NCBI RefSeq assembly: GCF_014805685.1
Contig: NC_060892.1
Location: 4,691,490 to 4,755,489, forward strand
Direction: 5' to 3'
Source of the DNA: Silurus meridionalis
Taxonomy: Eukaryota; Chordata; Actinopteri; Siluriformes; Siluridae
DNA length: 64,000 nucleotides
Shown here: positions 38,204 to 63,949 of the stretch, one piece after another
Position numbering within the stretch: the stretch's first letter is position 1
How the letters are laid out: every line of letters begins with the position of its first letter
Translations under genes and position numbers: made by a program
The notes under the pieces: generated by a model
What the model was told of the DNA's origin: nothing
Database searches by the model: none
The model's input: only the letters and a program-made list of their open reading frames with translations

Positions 38204-41200
38204 TCAGGCACGTCTTTCATTCCCTCCCTTCCTGTTTGGACGCCCCTTACCCGCCTTTGCACCTCTTCCACCCTTCCCTGCTTTCCTGCCCCCTTTCCCC
38301 GTGTCCCGCTGATCTTTTTTCTGCTTGCCCCGGATGTCCTTCTTCATTCGTCCATCCACAACACGGAAGACGCCCTTCACACCAGGGGGACGGCGGATTT
38401 TACGCCCGGCGCCCTTTTTGGCCACGACGTACGTCACTTCTCTCTTCTCCTTACCCACGCCAGCCTTCTTGTAGATGCTGGAGAAGAAATAAACGGTTTA
38501 ATATGAAGTCATGATACAAAATATGCTTATGCACTGTGGCAGAGGGAAAACTAAACCAACAGTGTGAGAGAGAGAGAAAAAGAGAGAGAGAACCTTCTGA
38601 GTTGTGCCATCTTCTCCCTCTCAGAGATGTCCACTGTATTGACCACCGCTTCAGCCTTCTTCTTGGCCTGTTCCATCTTCTTCAGCGTCTACACACAAAT
38701 AGTCACCTCACATTTACACATGTCACCAGATTCCCCTTCCTTCCACCATCCCCTTCTAATTCTCTCGATCTCTTACCCTTCTCTTCTTGCGAGCTTTGGC
38801 TTCTGCCAGTCTCTTAATTGGACGTGCGTTGATCTCTTTCCACTTCTGCTTGTACTCCTCCACCATCTCACGTGTCACGGGGAGGGGTTTCTTCCTGTGC
38901 TTCCTTTCGTCGTTCAAGAACCACACGGGAATCTCGCTACCGTCCTGCGAACTGGAGAACCTGAAGGAACAACCAAACAATGTTGTAAATCGTCTGCACT
39001 CAGACACGTTCTATTAAACAGAACAAAGCTAATGGTGGGTAACGGCAGCAGAGCAACTGACCTGTGGAAGGATTCGTCTATCACGTCCCTGCGTCTCTTC
39101 TTGGACGTGGCGATGTGAGCACCGAGAGCGAGACCTTCAGCATCTAGAATGCGAGCACGCTTACCTGAACCAAAACAGGTTAATTCACATGTTAAAATAT
39201 TTATTAAAAGCTTTTCTTTTCAATTTTTTTTACATCATAATAGGCTGTTTATTAACTTATTGTGAGATCTGGTAGTTCTAGATAAAAATCAGACATTAGG
39301 GACCCCCCCGTATAACCAAAATGGCACGATCCTTGATTCATGGCACCTCTGGGTGCTCTGATTCTAAATCAGTCTTCAATACAAAACAAAAGAATATTTC
39401 AGACAACACACATCTTGCACAGGATCATTGCTCCACCAGATGCCCCATACATACTTGTGCTCTCTACAGGAACTACTTGGAAATCGTCATCTTCGTCTCC
39501 GTGCATTTCCCCAGATCCTGGTGTGCTCTTCATCCTCGCAATTTCTCTGTGTACAAACAAAAATCAAACAGATTTTAAAATAATTATTATTATTATGAGA
39601 TCAGTGTACAGTAAACCAGTAGGAAGAAGACATTACTCTTCATCATCGCTGCTGTCTCCATCCGAGTCGTCATCGCTGTCCTCCTCATCACCTGCTGCCT
39701 CTTTAGCTTCCTGAGAAGCTGTGGCTGCCTCGTCCTTCTCCTCCTCTTCATCATCCTCTTTCTGAGTGGAATCTGCCTCCTCTTCAGCCTTCCTCTTTTT
39801 GCCCTTTCCTGAAAAAAATAAATAAACAGCATTCTTCCAGTTCAGATCAGACCAGTTTAGGATTACGGCCATTTTAGTAACCATAAATGATCGTCTTTTT
39901 TTTTCCTTTTTTTTTTTTTTTTTTAAACTTGAATCTTAATAAAAAGTTCTCAATCAATATGAGCCAACAAAATAACTATAATCAATTTCTCAATCTATTC
40001 TTCTGAAGGGTTACATAATTCTGGAGCAGTTACCTGCAGCCTGTTTACTATGCAGGAACTGGGTCTGTTTGAGTTCCCTCAGTGCGTCTTCTTCTCCCTC
40101 GATGTCCAGCTCTGAGAAGATGTCCTGAGAACACATGCTCAAGCATTAGTCATTGGCACCATCACCATTGAAAATCATCATTAGATCCCTCAGCACAGCA
40201 TCCTTGACATAAGCGCTTTTTTGTTTTGCCATTTTGAAGTGGGATTTTTAAAGCACTAAGAGTGAAGTGGGCGTGGCCTCTGTGCCCATTGCTACATGCT
40301 CACAAGAACGAGTTAACAGAGAGTCTGAGATCTGAATCCCAGAAAGCATATGGATGTGTGTAACAATAATCTCAAAATAACAACAGATACTATGAAATTC
40401 GAACATCTTTATACAGACTCCATACAGATAGTTTTTCCAGCTTCCGCTCCCTGTACAAGAGCGGCCTCTAGAGGAGAATCACTGACACCACGCGCTGTTT
40501 GTTTTTACAAGCGAGACTGCATGGAGAGCACTATATTATTATTATTATTATTTATTAATTAATCGTCAGTAATATTTTACATGGAGTGTTAAAGACATAA
40601 AACAAAGCGAAAATAAGGGCTAGTTCATGTGTTTCAGGAAGAGGAATGTCTTCACCTGTCTTTTAATGATAGGCAGTGATGCAGCTGTTCAGACATCTAA
40701 GAAAAGATCACTTCATCACCTCAGTTCCAGAGCAGAATTGAGTCTGTCTGTTCTTGAGAGAGGTTGGAACAAGTCGAGCAATGCTAGAAGATTTTGGACA
40801 CCCACCTTGCTGAACCACATGCTGGTCTGTCGGTCTTGCTTTTCATTCTTTCCCTCTAAATCCACCAGCAGTTCGTTTCCCTGCTCCTCTTCATCCTCAT
40901 CCTCCTTCACAGCAGTAAAGGAAACCCTGAAGGAAACAATCAGTTACAGTTATCTGGCATTACAAAACATTTCTAGCACAAAAGTCACTAAAAATTTTTT
41001 ATGTAGAAAAGTAGTAGATGGTGCTACACACTTTTTCTTGGGAAGCTTCTTCCTTAACTGATTCTCCTTCTCCTCGATCTCAGCCAGGTCTTCCTCATCC
41101 AAGTCTGAGGCCAGCGAGACGAGATCGCTCTCTGATTCGGAAATGTACACGTCCTCCTCTCCAGCCTCGTCTATTAAAGCGTCTGCTCCTGTCATATCAC

Positions 41201-41225
41201 CCAGCGTGAGCTCAGATAAGTCCTG

Positions 41226-41262
<37 letters not shown>

Positions 41263-42995
41263 ATTTAATCCACTGTGGAGTATGCATTTAAATAAGCAAT
41301 CTGGCAAACTACCTTTAAATAGGTTGGAGTGAAAGATCTCCTTCTACAGAGCTCTGACCTCAACCCTACTGAACTCCATCACTACCTGACAGAACGAACA
41401 CCTGTGTGTGTGAATGAAAGTTCACAAATCCCCACAGGAACTTTCCAAAATCTAGTGGAACATCTTCCCAGATGTGTGGAGGTTATTATATAAGCAAATG
41501 GGGACTAAATGTGGAATGCAATCTTCAGGTGTCTACAAACTTTAGTCCATTAAGTGGACATTAAACCAAACCACTCAATATCTTTTCTGTTCAGAACGTT
41601 AGCGTGAAGTCAAGTTTATTTCTATAGCGCTTTGCACAACAGTCATTGTCTCAAAGCAGCTTTACAGAATTTTAACAGTTAAGGTGAACGGTGCGACTGT
41701 GGCAAGGAAAAACTCCCTTAGATGTTATGAGGAAGAAACCTTGAGAGGAACCAGACTCAAAAGGGGAACCCATCCCTTATTTGGGGGACAGAGTGAAGAA
41801 TAAATGTATTTGCGCTAAGCAATTTCCTGATGTTTTCCGCTATGGTGTGGTTGGTGCTACCTTGGCTTTGTTGATGGTGTTGAGGGAGAACATGCTGGAG
41901 TCTCCAGCATCGGCGATGGAAACTCCGGGAAGGTCCATCTTCAGTTCCACTCGCTCCCTTTGCCTCCGCCGCTCTTTCAGGAGCTTCTTCTTTTTTCTGT
42001 AAAGAAAAAAGAAAAAGAGAAAAAAAATTAAAATAATTTTCAAACTTTGCTCCCTTCAGAACTTTGATCCTTCTTTTCTTGGAAGATGGATAGACAGATG
42101 TAGAACCAGGCTAGTTTTAGTTTTTAATAAAAAAAAAAAATAATAATAATAATTATTGTATTAGCTGTAAAAAACCCTAACATAAACAACCTTCAAACAA
42201 AATGTTACAACTGCAACTTATTTTGTTTCCCCAAAAACATAAAAACGCAGCGATTGTGTTCATTTTTGCACTCGGCTCTACAGCGGAATATCAACACAAA
42301 CTCGGTGTGTTGTTAACGTACCGTTTCAGCTCCGCAATCTCTTTAGCTTTCAGCTCAGTCAGCTGCTTCTCCAGCTCCTCCTCCTCATCTTCAGCCTCCT
42401 CTTCTTCCTCCTTCTTCTTAGGTTTCTCCACATCGCTTTCATCCTCACTGGAGCTCAGACTGTACCGAGGAGAGACATTATTGACTGGATGACCGAAAAA
42501 CAGAGCATTTTCGTGTCACAATGGCGATATATTGCACCTGATCTCCTGGTCCAAATGCTTTGCTTCTTCTTTAAGCTTTCGGGCTAAAAACTTCCTCAGC
42601 TTGGATCTCCAGGACAGCAAGAGACTAAAACGGAGAAACAAAAGGCGACAGTCATGAACACATAAAGCGTATAATCGGATCAGTGCATGAATCGATATCA
42701 GACTACCTACCGCAGCTCTTTTCTTCCAAGAACCTTGATATCTTTACAGCATTCTTTAATTTCAGGAGATGTGCCAGTGTGAAACTCCAGCTCAGAGTTA
42801 TCAAACGTGATCTAGAGACAAAAGGAATTAAAAAGGGGATTAGAACTGTTCTCATAGAGCATTATAGAGCATTATAGAGCCCAGTGAACCAGTCACCATA
42901 ACACACTGTTTTTTAACTGTGCAATTTATTTGAAAGGGTAACTACTGTATTGTTTAGTTCTTTTTAATTTGTATTTATACACTGTGGTCGTACAA

Positions 42996-43039
<44 letters not shown>

Positions 43040-46000
43040 TATTTCTAAAAGTATTGGGTCACTTGATCTTTCCTGCTATATGTGGTTCTTTTCCAGACTG
43101 TTACCACAAAGCTGGAGGCACTCAATTGTACAGGATGTCTTTAGATGGCGCTATAATAAAATGTTGCATTCATTTGAACCTGCTCCAGCATGGCAATGCC
43201 CCTGTGCACAAAGTGAGCTCCTTGAAGATCTAGTTTACATGTCTTGGAGAGGAAGAGCTTGAGTGGCCTGCTATAGAGCTCTGATCTCATCCCTACTAAA
43301 CACCTTTGGGATGAATTGGAACGCTGACTGCACACCAGGTCTCCTCACCCTACATCTGCCTTTCATAACACCCTTGAGTCTTATTAACACAAATGTCTAT
43401 AAGCACACTCCAAAATCTAGTGGAACATCTTCCCAAAATAGTGAAAGGAATTATAAGAGCAAATTGGGAATAAATGTGGAATGCAATGCTCTAAAATCAC
43501 ATGCGGAACTTATGACCAGGTGACCCAATACCTTTGGAAACACAGTATATGTTTATGTCTCTACTTTATATCTGAACATTTCTTTTTCTTCGCTGCTGTA
43601 ACATAGGAATTTCCCCACCGTCTAACAATTAAAAGTCTCTCTAATCTTCTTAAACATTGGTCTGCAAATGATAGACAAACACTTTGGACAAACACTAAAC
43701 CCGACTACACCACAAGGGATAAAACGTCTGGTGTAAAAAAAAAATAGAATTTATACGTCAGATAATTAACTCTGTGTGTCTTATCACAATCTAGTGTGAC
43801 TTTTGGAAAACGCAGGAATGATTATTATTATTAGAAGTTCTTACCTCATTGGCTTTGCTCAGGAAGTCCACAGGGTTCTCAGCTCGTAAAAATGCGGTAG
43901 CTGTGAACGTGTGATACTGGGTGAGGTCTCCTTCATCGTAGCCTTCTGCCTTTAAACAAACACGCACAGTAAATAGTTAAATAAATCAATGCAGTGAGAT
44001 TCAACACTTTAACATGACCACTTTTAAGCACTTACTTTAGGCCTCTTCGACGTGGTCAGCTCCTTCACGGTCTTTACTTGGACCTCCACCTCTTTGAACG
44101 CGTGCTTTGGGTCGAAAAATTTGTTGTCGATTTTGTCAGGGGCAAGATAACCTGGGAAATAAGACGAGAGAGTTTAGAACGGAATGGATACGAGATCCAG
44201 GTTTCAAAAATGTCACTTCTCTTCTTTAGAGACGAAAAAATTAGTGATGCGGGCTAAAAATCACCAGGGGGCGGCACATTTTATTTTTAACGTTACCAAA
44301 AGCCAGCAGTCTTAAATATTAGCTGTAGCATGTAAGCTTAGAAAATCTGATCAGCATTAATATCGCGTTGTGTATTTAAAAAAAAAAAAAAAAAAAAATA
44401 AAAAAAAAAAATTCAGTAGAGGTCGACCGAAATCATCAGTTTTGCAGATTAACCAGCACCGATAGTTGATTGCGGGAACTATCGTCAATTGGCAAAAATC
44501 CACAACAATAGTTTCTCCGGGTTGCTTAACCAGTATGAGAGCGGCCTCTAGAGGCGAATCACTGAAAATAAGTGCTTTTTTTCTTCAAGTGTCCAAATTA
44601 ATTTTGGATCTGTTTTTATTTGGAGTGTTACTTTTTGTTTCAGTTGGAATGCATTTCTTATTTTCCTTAACATTTATTAATATATGAATTCTTATTTCAT
44701 TTAGCACTTTATGATTCACTACTTTTGTTTTTCTAATAAAAATCAGTATTATTTTACATTTTTTCCCGTATCCATTTTAAAAACTATAGGTTGATTAATC
44801 AGTTATCGGCCAACACGATCCAACCCTTGGATCGGATAATTTCGCTCATCTGTTTCTGGGTCTGGAATTCTGGACCATTTGATTTGTTATAATTCTCGAA
44901 TTCAGAAGGTGGGCTGAACCATCCGAATTGAAGCAAATTGGTGATTTCTATTACAACAAAATTTATCATTTACGATTTAAGGTGGTTATGGAACATTTTA
45001 AATTTCAGAAAACATGGACTTCTCTTGGTTAGATTTTTTTTAAACTCCGCCCCCAAAAATCTCAATGAGGTTACTTTTTACCTCAGATGATGTTAAGAAA
45101 CTAAAGACACAGAGTTGTTAAATGTAAGTAAGTATGAAATTAAGGAAGAAAGAAAGGAAGGAAGAAAAAAAATGGAGGGAACGAGGGGGGGGGGAAGAAG
45201 GCGTAACCAGCTTATTAAAACTGGCATCTTCTCCATCTTTGCTGATTGGATGGATTTTTTCTCAGCGATGTTTCTATAAACACAGATGATGTTAAAAAGC
45301 TAAACGAGAGAGAGTTTTGTTACCTTGACAGACGACAAAGATCTCAGCAGACTCGTTACGGGACGCCTGCGGTTTGGTCGCCTGCACTTTCCTAAAGAAC
45401 TGCTGGAAGATCCACATGAGCGGCTGGTAGTCTTTGGAGCGAAAGACTTTGGAGATGAAAGTTCCCCCTTTGTTGAGAAACTCGCAGGCGAGCTTTAGAG
45501 CCATCAGGGTCAAATGTGCTGAGGACGAGAAACACAAACCCTCATTTAAAACATCTTACATACAGTTCACCACAGTGCTGTTATATATTACAATTATTAT
45601 AAAAAAATTATTTATAAAATATCATTAAAAATATAATTATTATTACAGATCCTGATGTTCAGAGTCAACAATAAAAGTGTACTTTTGAAGGAAAGAAGAG
45701 AAAATTAAGGAAAGTAATGGGGGAAGGAAGGATGAGAGGAGAAGGAAGGGAAAAAATACAAAAAAAAAACTAAAGGAAGAAAATAAGGAAAGAGGGAAAA
45801 AAAATGAGGGAGAAAAGAATGAAGGACAGATGAGATAGAGGCAAGAAGGAGAAAAGGAAAGAATAATGGAAGAGAGGAGCGAGGAAAGAAAGAAGGCAAG
45901 AAAGAGAAAAGAAACCAAGAATCGAATGAAGTTAGGGAGGAAGGAAAGAAAAACTGAGGGACAGAGGAAGGATGGAAGGAAGAAAGTAAGGAAAGAATAA

Positions 46001-49000
46001 TGGAAGAGAGGAGGGACTAAAGAAAGAATAGTGGAGGAAGGAAGGAGGCAACGATGTGAGAAAAAGGAAAGAAACTAAGGAAAGAAAGAAATGTAAAAAG
46101 AGTAAAGATTACAAAAAAAAAACGAGAGAAGGAAAAGCAAGGATCATAGGAGAAAATTAAGAAAGAATGAAAAGAGCATGAAATCAATGAGAGAGGACAA
46201 AGAAAAAGTCTATTCCCTTTGTTGAATTTGTAAATTTGTATATCTGATGTATAAGATGCAGAAGTGTAGATGCGAGACTACGCTTCAGACTCCGTGAGGA
46301 TTTTTTTGTACACACCCTGCGAGAAGGCGTCGTGCTGCCAGTTGGCTCCGACGTTCGGGGCACCGTCGTTCAGCACCACATCCACTTTCCACGTCTGCAG
46401 CTCTTTCCGGAGAGCCTGAACGAGTCGAAAGAACCAACATCAGAATCAACCAACATGAAGCCAAAAAAAACAAACAACAACAAAAAAAAAGTCTTGAATC
46501 CTGCTGTGTGAATGCTACATTACAGATACCTGTCTGCACTTCTCTGTAGTGATGTCCTCCTGCAGGGTGACTACGTTGGGGATGGGTCTGATGGGAACCA
46601 GGTCAACTCCTGATCATTATGAGAGAGTGAAGAGTGAGAAAATACAGTGCTACTAAACATCATCATCATCATCATGACTCGACCATGAAACCTGGACTCA
46701 CCGATGATCAGACTGGACACGGGCATGAATTTGGATGCTACTTGTAACCTGTATGTGAGGAAGAAAAAAAAAAAAAAATATCAGTCCTGTACTTTCAGCA
46801 TTTAGAAGAAGATACAAGTACAAATGCGCCAGTCATCATGCAGATTTGCTCCACTTATTACATTCTGTATCATTTCCATATAATTGTTCATTCATAAACA
46901 TTTCTAGAATATCTTCTACATATATCTCCATCATCTGTATATAAGGTGTATAGAGCTTTTGTACATACAATGACCACTGATCAGGCAAAACATTATGACC
47001 ACCTGCCTATTATTGTATTGTGTCACCCCTTTTGCTGCAAAAATAGTCCTGACCTTAGGAGCATTAACAGCATGAACTACTTTAGCAGTTTGAGCTACAG
47101 TTGCTCATGTGTTGGATCAGACCACACGGACCAGCCTTCGCTCCTTACGTGCATCAATGAGCCTCGGCCGTCCAGGACCACGTCACCCGTTCACCACTGT
47201 TCCTTCTTTGGAGCAGCTTTTGATAGATACTGACCACTGCAGTCCAGAAACACACCCCAAGAGCTGCAGTTTTGGAGAAGCTCTGACCCAGACGTCTAGA
47301 CGTCACAATTTGTCAAACTTGCACAAATTCTTACGCTCGCCCATTTTTCCTGCTTCTAACGTCAACTTTGAGGACAAAATGTTTACTCGCTGCTAAATAA
47401 ATACAGCATATCCCACCCAATAACAGGTACCATGATGAAGAGATAATCAGTGTTATTCATTTCACTGCTTATAATGTCAATGTTATAATGTATAATTCCT
47501 GCAGTGGTCTATCAAAAGTGGTCCAAAGAAGGAACAGTGGTGTACCGGCGACAGGGTCATGGGCAGGAGAAGCTCATTGATGCACGTGGGGAGCGAAGGC
47601 TGGTCCTTGTATCTGTATGTACATAAATCTATCTGTAACGTATCTATTAACACTTCTGGTAGATGCTAAACTGCATTTCGTTGCTGTGTACCTGTACTAT
47701 GCAATGAAAGTTCTGCCTGTCTGTCTGGCATATGCCAGCTAATAGTGACCTCATAAAATGCAGAACAAGCAATGCATAGAAGACAAAATACAAGGCTGTT
47801 ACTTGCAGGTGTGAACATAATCGATGCTGCGACTTACCATCCTCCTGGAGCAGCACACAGGTCCACAAGAGCTCGGGCCTTCTGCAGGAACTGGAACTTA
47901 CGATTCAGCTGGATCAGCTTAAAGGATGAACGTGATCTGTAACCTTAACAAAAAAAAAAAAGAAAGTTATGCCAAAAGCTGCTTTTAATGTTTATTCCTG
48001 ATACCAAATCTTTTCTTTCCTAATCTTCTTAATGTTCCTGATCTTTGCATCTATTTCACAACTCCTCACTAGTACTTCTGGAAGATAAAAAAAAAAAATG
48101 GTAGTGTTAACTTCAGCAGTTAATGTCTGTTTTACTGAGCGGAAGATGAGCAGAAGCCCCAGTATTCTCAAGCTACCCTCTGTACTCCTGGGGTTCTGTA
48201 TCATGGCTGACCCTGCGCTCTGACCCCGGTTTCCCAACATCTTAGGGATATTTGCAAAGAAAAGATTTCACTGTGCTGTAATGTACATGCGACATGTATA
48301 AAACCTCTTTCTCTCCTTTAATAAATGAATAAGGATTTGCTCAGAAGTCCTAAGAGGCCATATGATATTTTTTTCCCCAGTTATCTCGTGATAACTTCAT
48401 TTTCTTGTAATATTAAACTCGTGATCAATATTTAAATTTTCTGTGTATTCAGCAGAAGAGCATGTTCTAGAGGCAGCATCGTGGAAAATAACAACCGTTT
48501 GTGGCAGTCAGGAGAAAACGACTTTTATGTCATGTCAAAAAAACAACAACATTATAATGCATGGCCTTTTGTGACTTGCATAGATTTGTGATGAAAAGCT
48601 GATAAATTAAATCTTAACCCTGATCACTACAAGTCTGCCATAGAGGCATCTGGCAAATACTATTAATGCAAATAGAGATTTTGACCATTCCAGGAATATG
48701 CAATATGCCCATAAAGAGACTTTGTAACACTGATTAAAATGTAAAATGTCACACAGCTACCATTATTATTATTATTATTATTATTACACACATTAGAAAA
48801 CAGACTTTATAAGAGAATATATGCTATAATCTACTCTCTACTCTACAACATAGTTTGTGCATAAATATTTAAAAAGTGGCAAAGGTTTTTTTTATTAAAC
48901 ACAGCATACATGTAATATTGTATAATTATATACACACGATTATATATTATATATAATCTTTAAACTGCACATATACAGGAAAGTAGAAGGCATTTAAACA

Positions 49001-49168
49001 GACATCCACGCGTCATATGGGCTCAGTTAGCAACCGCTCCATGCTAGCTCATGTGTATACAGAAAAATAAAAAAATAAAACAAAACCAATAACTAGCTCA
49101 CCTGTTTCCTTTGCCAAATGATAAAATTTGTCTTTACGAGTCTTTCCGACTTTTAATTTCTTCCCCAT
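38204..49168 (-). CDS. ftsj3: pre-rRNA 2'-O-ribose methyltransferase FTSJ3 (Spb1 orthologue), 21 exons, complete
   Basis: Minus-strand exons: 49168-49102, 47943-47838, 46748-46702, 46609-46530, 46415-46316, 45518-45324, 44151-44036, 43949-43845, 42811-42711, 42624-42538, 42459-42322, 41996-41861, 41222-41032, 40926-40806, 40124-40034, 39808-39637, 39546-39455, 39164-39062, 38960-38777, 38688-38594, 38477-38204. All phases close: 866 aa (human 847). It starts [20 protein letters not shown], as in human. The FtsJ/RrmJ domain spans about 23-200, with SAM motif DLCAAPGGW (50-58) and all four catalytic residues: Lys31, Asp117, Lys157, Glu192. A central region follows with acidic stretches (about 345-380, 450-510, 585-645). 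The C-terminal Spb1 domain (about 683-866) ends in a Lys/Arg/Gly-rich tail. The protein acts in the nucleolus in pre-rRNA processing and ribosome assembly; human FTSJ3 can also methylate HIV RNA. Divergent from lonp1. Introns hold many repeats, but the gene looks intact. Confidence 0.97.
40440..40500. repeat. Short repeat shared with 44520-44575
   Basis: The block 'gagcggcctctagagg' followed by 'gaatcactga' occurs at both places, each inside an ftsj3 intron. At 44520 it is inside a hAT-like remnant, so this is probably a fragment of the same family. Confidence 0.6.
41228..41260. repeat. (GA)n microsatellite next to an ftsj3 splice acceptor
   Basis: On the gene strand this is a CT run directly upstream of the CTCCAG acceptor of exon 13 (41222), so the microsatellite serves as its polypyrimidine tract. 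Confidence 0.85.
41325..41555 (+). repeat. Dispersed TIR-type DNA element, partial copy
   Basis: Contains 'tacagagctctgacctcaac', 'tccaaaatctagtggaacat' and 'caggtgtctacaaacttt', in the order seen in the other copies. In an ftsj3 intron. Confidence 0.75.
41609..41795 (-). mobile_element. Retroposon-like repeat, reversed
   Basis: Reads 'tcaagtttatttctatagcg', 'ctcaaagcagctttacagaa' and 'gaggaaccagactcaaaagg'. It is the best-preserved copy of the family also at 28180, 58275, 32860 and 5866. Confidence 0.75.
42996..43037. repeat. (CA)n microsatellite
   Basis: About 20 CA units abutting the left end of the TIR element at 43035-43551. Confidence 0.95.
43035..43551 (+). mobile_element. TIR-type DNA element, full-length copy (about 517 bp)
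   Basis: The left end holds 'aaaagtattgggtcacttga'. The right end's reverse complement holds 'aaaggtattgggtcacctgg', so the ends are inverted repeats. The interior matches copies at 600-910, 13552-14022 and 57711-58182. No intact transposase frame. It lies in ftsj3 intron 8. Confidence 0.8.
44395..44835. mobile_element. hAT-like repeat
   Basis: One end reads 'agtagaggtcgaccgaaatc'. The other carries 'tgattaatcagttatcggcc', a typical pairing of inverted ends in a widespread fish DNA repeat (TAGAGGTCGACCGATT...). No coding capacity. In ftsj3 intron 6. Classification from memory of the termini. Confidence 0.55.
45680..46150. repeat. Long purine-rich tract
   Basis: About 470 bases on the plus strand made almost entirely of A and G ('gaaggaaagaagagaaaatt' style), with only scattered pyrimidines. 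It fills most of ftsj3 intron 5. On the transcribed RNA of ftsj3 it would be pyrimidine-rich. A minus-strand frame giving a Phe/Ser/Leu-rich peptide is an artefact of this composition. A shorter similar tract lies at 45130-45205. Confidence 0.85.
46965..47610. mobile_element. Palindromic DNA repeat
   Basis: Begins 'tgaccactgatcaggcaaaa' and 'cattatgaccacctgcctat', the end of a common fish repeat. It contains two arms that are reverse complements: 47128-47242 and 47500-47606 (for example 'ggaccagccttcgctcctta' against 'gagcgaaggctggtcc'). No coding capacity recognised. In ftsj3 intron 2. Confidence 0.7.
48135..48330 (+). mobile_element. tRNA-derived SINE, head truncated
   Basis: Shares 'tgtatcatggctgaccctgc', 'gctctgacccc' and 'actgtgctgtaatgtacat' with 15709-15930. 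The tRNA-like head is degraded. It lies in ftsj3 intron 1, on the opposite strand to the gene. Confidence 0.75.
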
Positions 49169-49662
49169 TTTGGACACTGTGTGTGTATTAACTCAGATCT
49201 CAATACAGCCCGTCTATAAAGGTCCAATTTCCCACACGTGCACGGTTGAGGCGCAGACTTATGACATCATCACTCAGCGTGTACCACGCTAATCAATATG
49301 ACACCTTTTACCTACTATTAGTGTCGAGCTTTTATTTTATTTTTTTACTTGTAAATGAAAACAAATATAGATATCAGGTGTTGATTTTATGATTTGTTGC
49401 CCAAAGCTTAATTTACCCCCTTTTTATTATCATGTTGGGTAAGAAGTGTGTGATTTTATAATGTAGAACATAAAATGTACATACTGTACCTTACAACATA
49501 CAATTACCCTTTCCCTAATATAATTCAGACGAATACAGAAATGTATGAAAAATAAACCGGATTTATGTAAAATATTTTTATAATAACAGGTCTTGGTGTT
49601 CTTAGTCAAATATTTATAAATATGTATCTGTAACTACTGAATTTTATTGAAGGAAAGAAGGA

Positions 49663-49717
<55 letters not shown>

Positions 49718-50288
49718 TAAAACGTTAAGTTAAAGTTAAAGAAAGTAAGGAAGTAGGATAGGAAAATATAAAGGAAAAGGGAAGGAAGGTGGGAAAGAAA
49801 GAAAGAAGGAATACATGAAAGAAGGTTTCTTACAATAAAATAAAATATGGATACAGGAGGTAAGGGAGAAAATGAGAGAAATATTATAGAAAATAATTAT
49901 ATTATATAATATGCCTGATTGTGAAACAAACACATTCGTGACATCTTAGATATCAATATTTGTATTTATTCAGTCCTCATAAAATAAGCATTTATTACTA
50001 TGTTTAATATATTTGTCGTTCCAAATCGGAGTATTGTGAGGTGTAAAATTTGTTTCGAATTTACGAAACAAAGTTGAAGTCACATCATACCAGAAACTCT
50101 CAGTATCACCTAAAAACATTTAAAGCCACTTAAGTTATAAACACAGTATTCATGCTTACATATTAAATTACATTCAGACACCTTCTTCCTACATAAAACT
50201 GCTCTATACGTTTGAATGGGTAAACACAATGTCGTCATCACAAGTGGCCGGAAGTGGGAATGCAGCCTGTAGAACTCTCGAGATCAAC
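49169..50288. promoter_or_regulatory. Divergent intergenic region between ftsj3 and lonp1
   Basis: The two start codons are 1120 bases apart on opposite strands, so both promoters must lie here or overlap it. The middle is AT-rich and holds a (GAAA)n microsatellite at about 49655-49717, so the two core promoters are probably separate short regions at either edge. No TATA box or CpG island of note is obvious. Start sites are not determinable by eye. Confidence 0.5.
49655..49717. repeat. (GAAA)n microsatellite
   Basis: About 15 GAAA units with some GGAA at the left edge. Confidence 0.95.
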
Positions 50289-63070
<12,782 letters not shown>

Positions 63071-63949
63071 AGAACCGTAGTTCAATCTGCTATATTTAAG
63101 TTTCTGGAATACAGTGGTGCCTCCGATACCCACCAAGGTTTAATTTACCAGCAGGGTGACTGTAGAGTTCAAATCCTCATCTTCAGTGAAAAGCTGGCAG
63201 CTGAACACTGACGTCCCAAATACGCACCACAACACACTGGGATTGTGTTATTGCTGCTACACAGCCATTATTCCACCATGTTGCATCACAGGTTATATCT
63301 CAATGAAAAAAAGAAGCACTTCACAATTTGGGTATTTGTTTGTTTTTGTTTTTTTCCCAATTCATTTTTCCAGATTCTAAAATCCAGATATTTTCATCCA
63401 TGGAGAACGCCAGCCCGATGCAGTGATCGCAAGCAGCCTTTTTTTTTTTTTTTTTACGAGTTTTTTCTTAAACTTTTGCTCACCTAGAAATTGAAGTCTG
63501 CCTTGAAACACGCCATGTGCAAAGTTGTTGTAACACTTTTGGATGTAAATATGAAATGAAAGTTGTAATTCTGATCTGTCATCTCATGTCTTCAGATTTT
63601 ATATATACACACACATTCCACAGGCCATAAGCAGCGACCTGATCAACTCAAATGGTGATCACACCAGAACCTGACTGGTTTTCGGTCCCAAAACAGTAAA
63701 ACTACACATTTTAGAGTGCCCTTTTATTATGCCCAGCCTAAAACACACCTGTGCAATAATCATGCTGTCAAATCAGTGTCTTGATCTGCCACACCTGTGA
63801 GGTGGATGATTCTCTCTGCAAAGGAGCAACGTGCTCACTAACACGGATTTAGTGAACAATATTTAAGAAAAATAGGTCTTTTGTGTACATAGAAAAAGTC
63901 TTAGATCTTTGAGTTCATAAAAAGATATTATATATATTATATATAATCA

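Noticed and set aside
45643..45918. Minus-strand open frames giving Phe/Ser/Leu-rich peptides
   Set aside because: They are the translation of the pyrimidine strand of the purine-rich tract in ftsj3 intron 5; no homology or splice support.
46946..47396. Two 95-codon frames in ftsj3 intron 2
   Set aside because: They lie inside a palindromic repeat and have no recognisable protein similarity.
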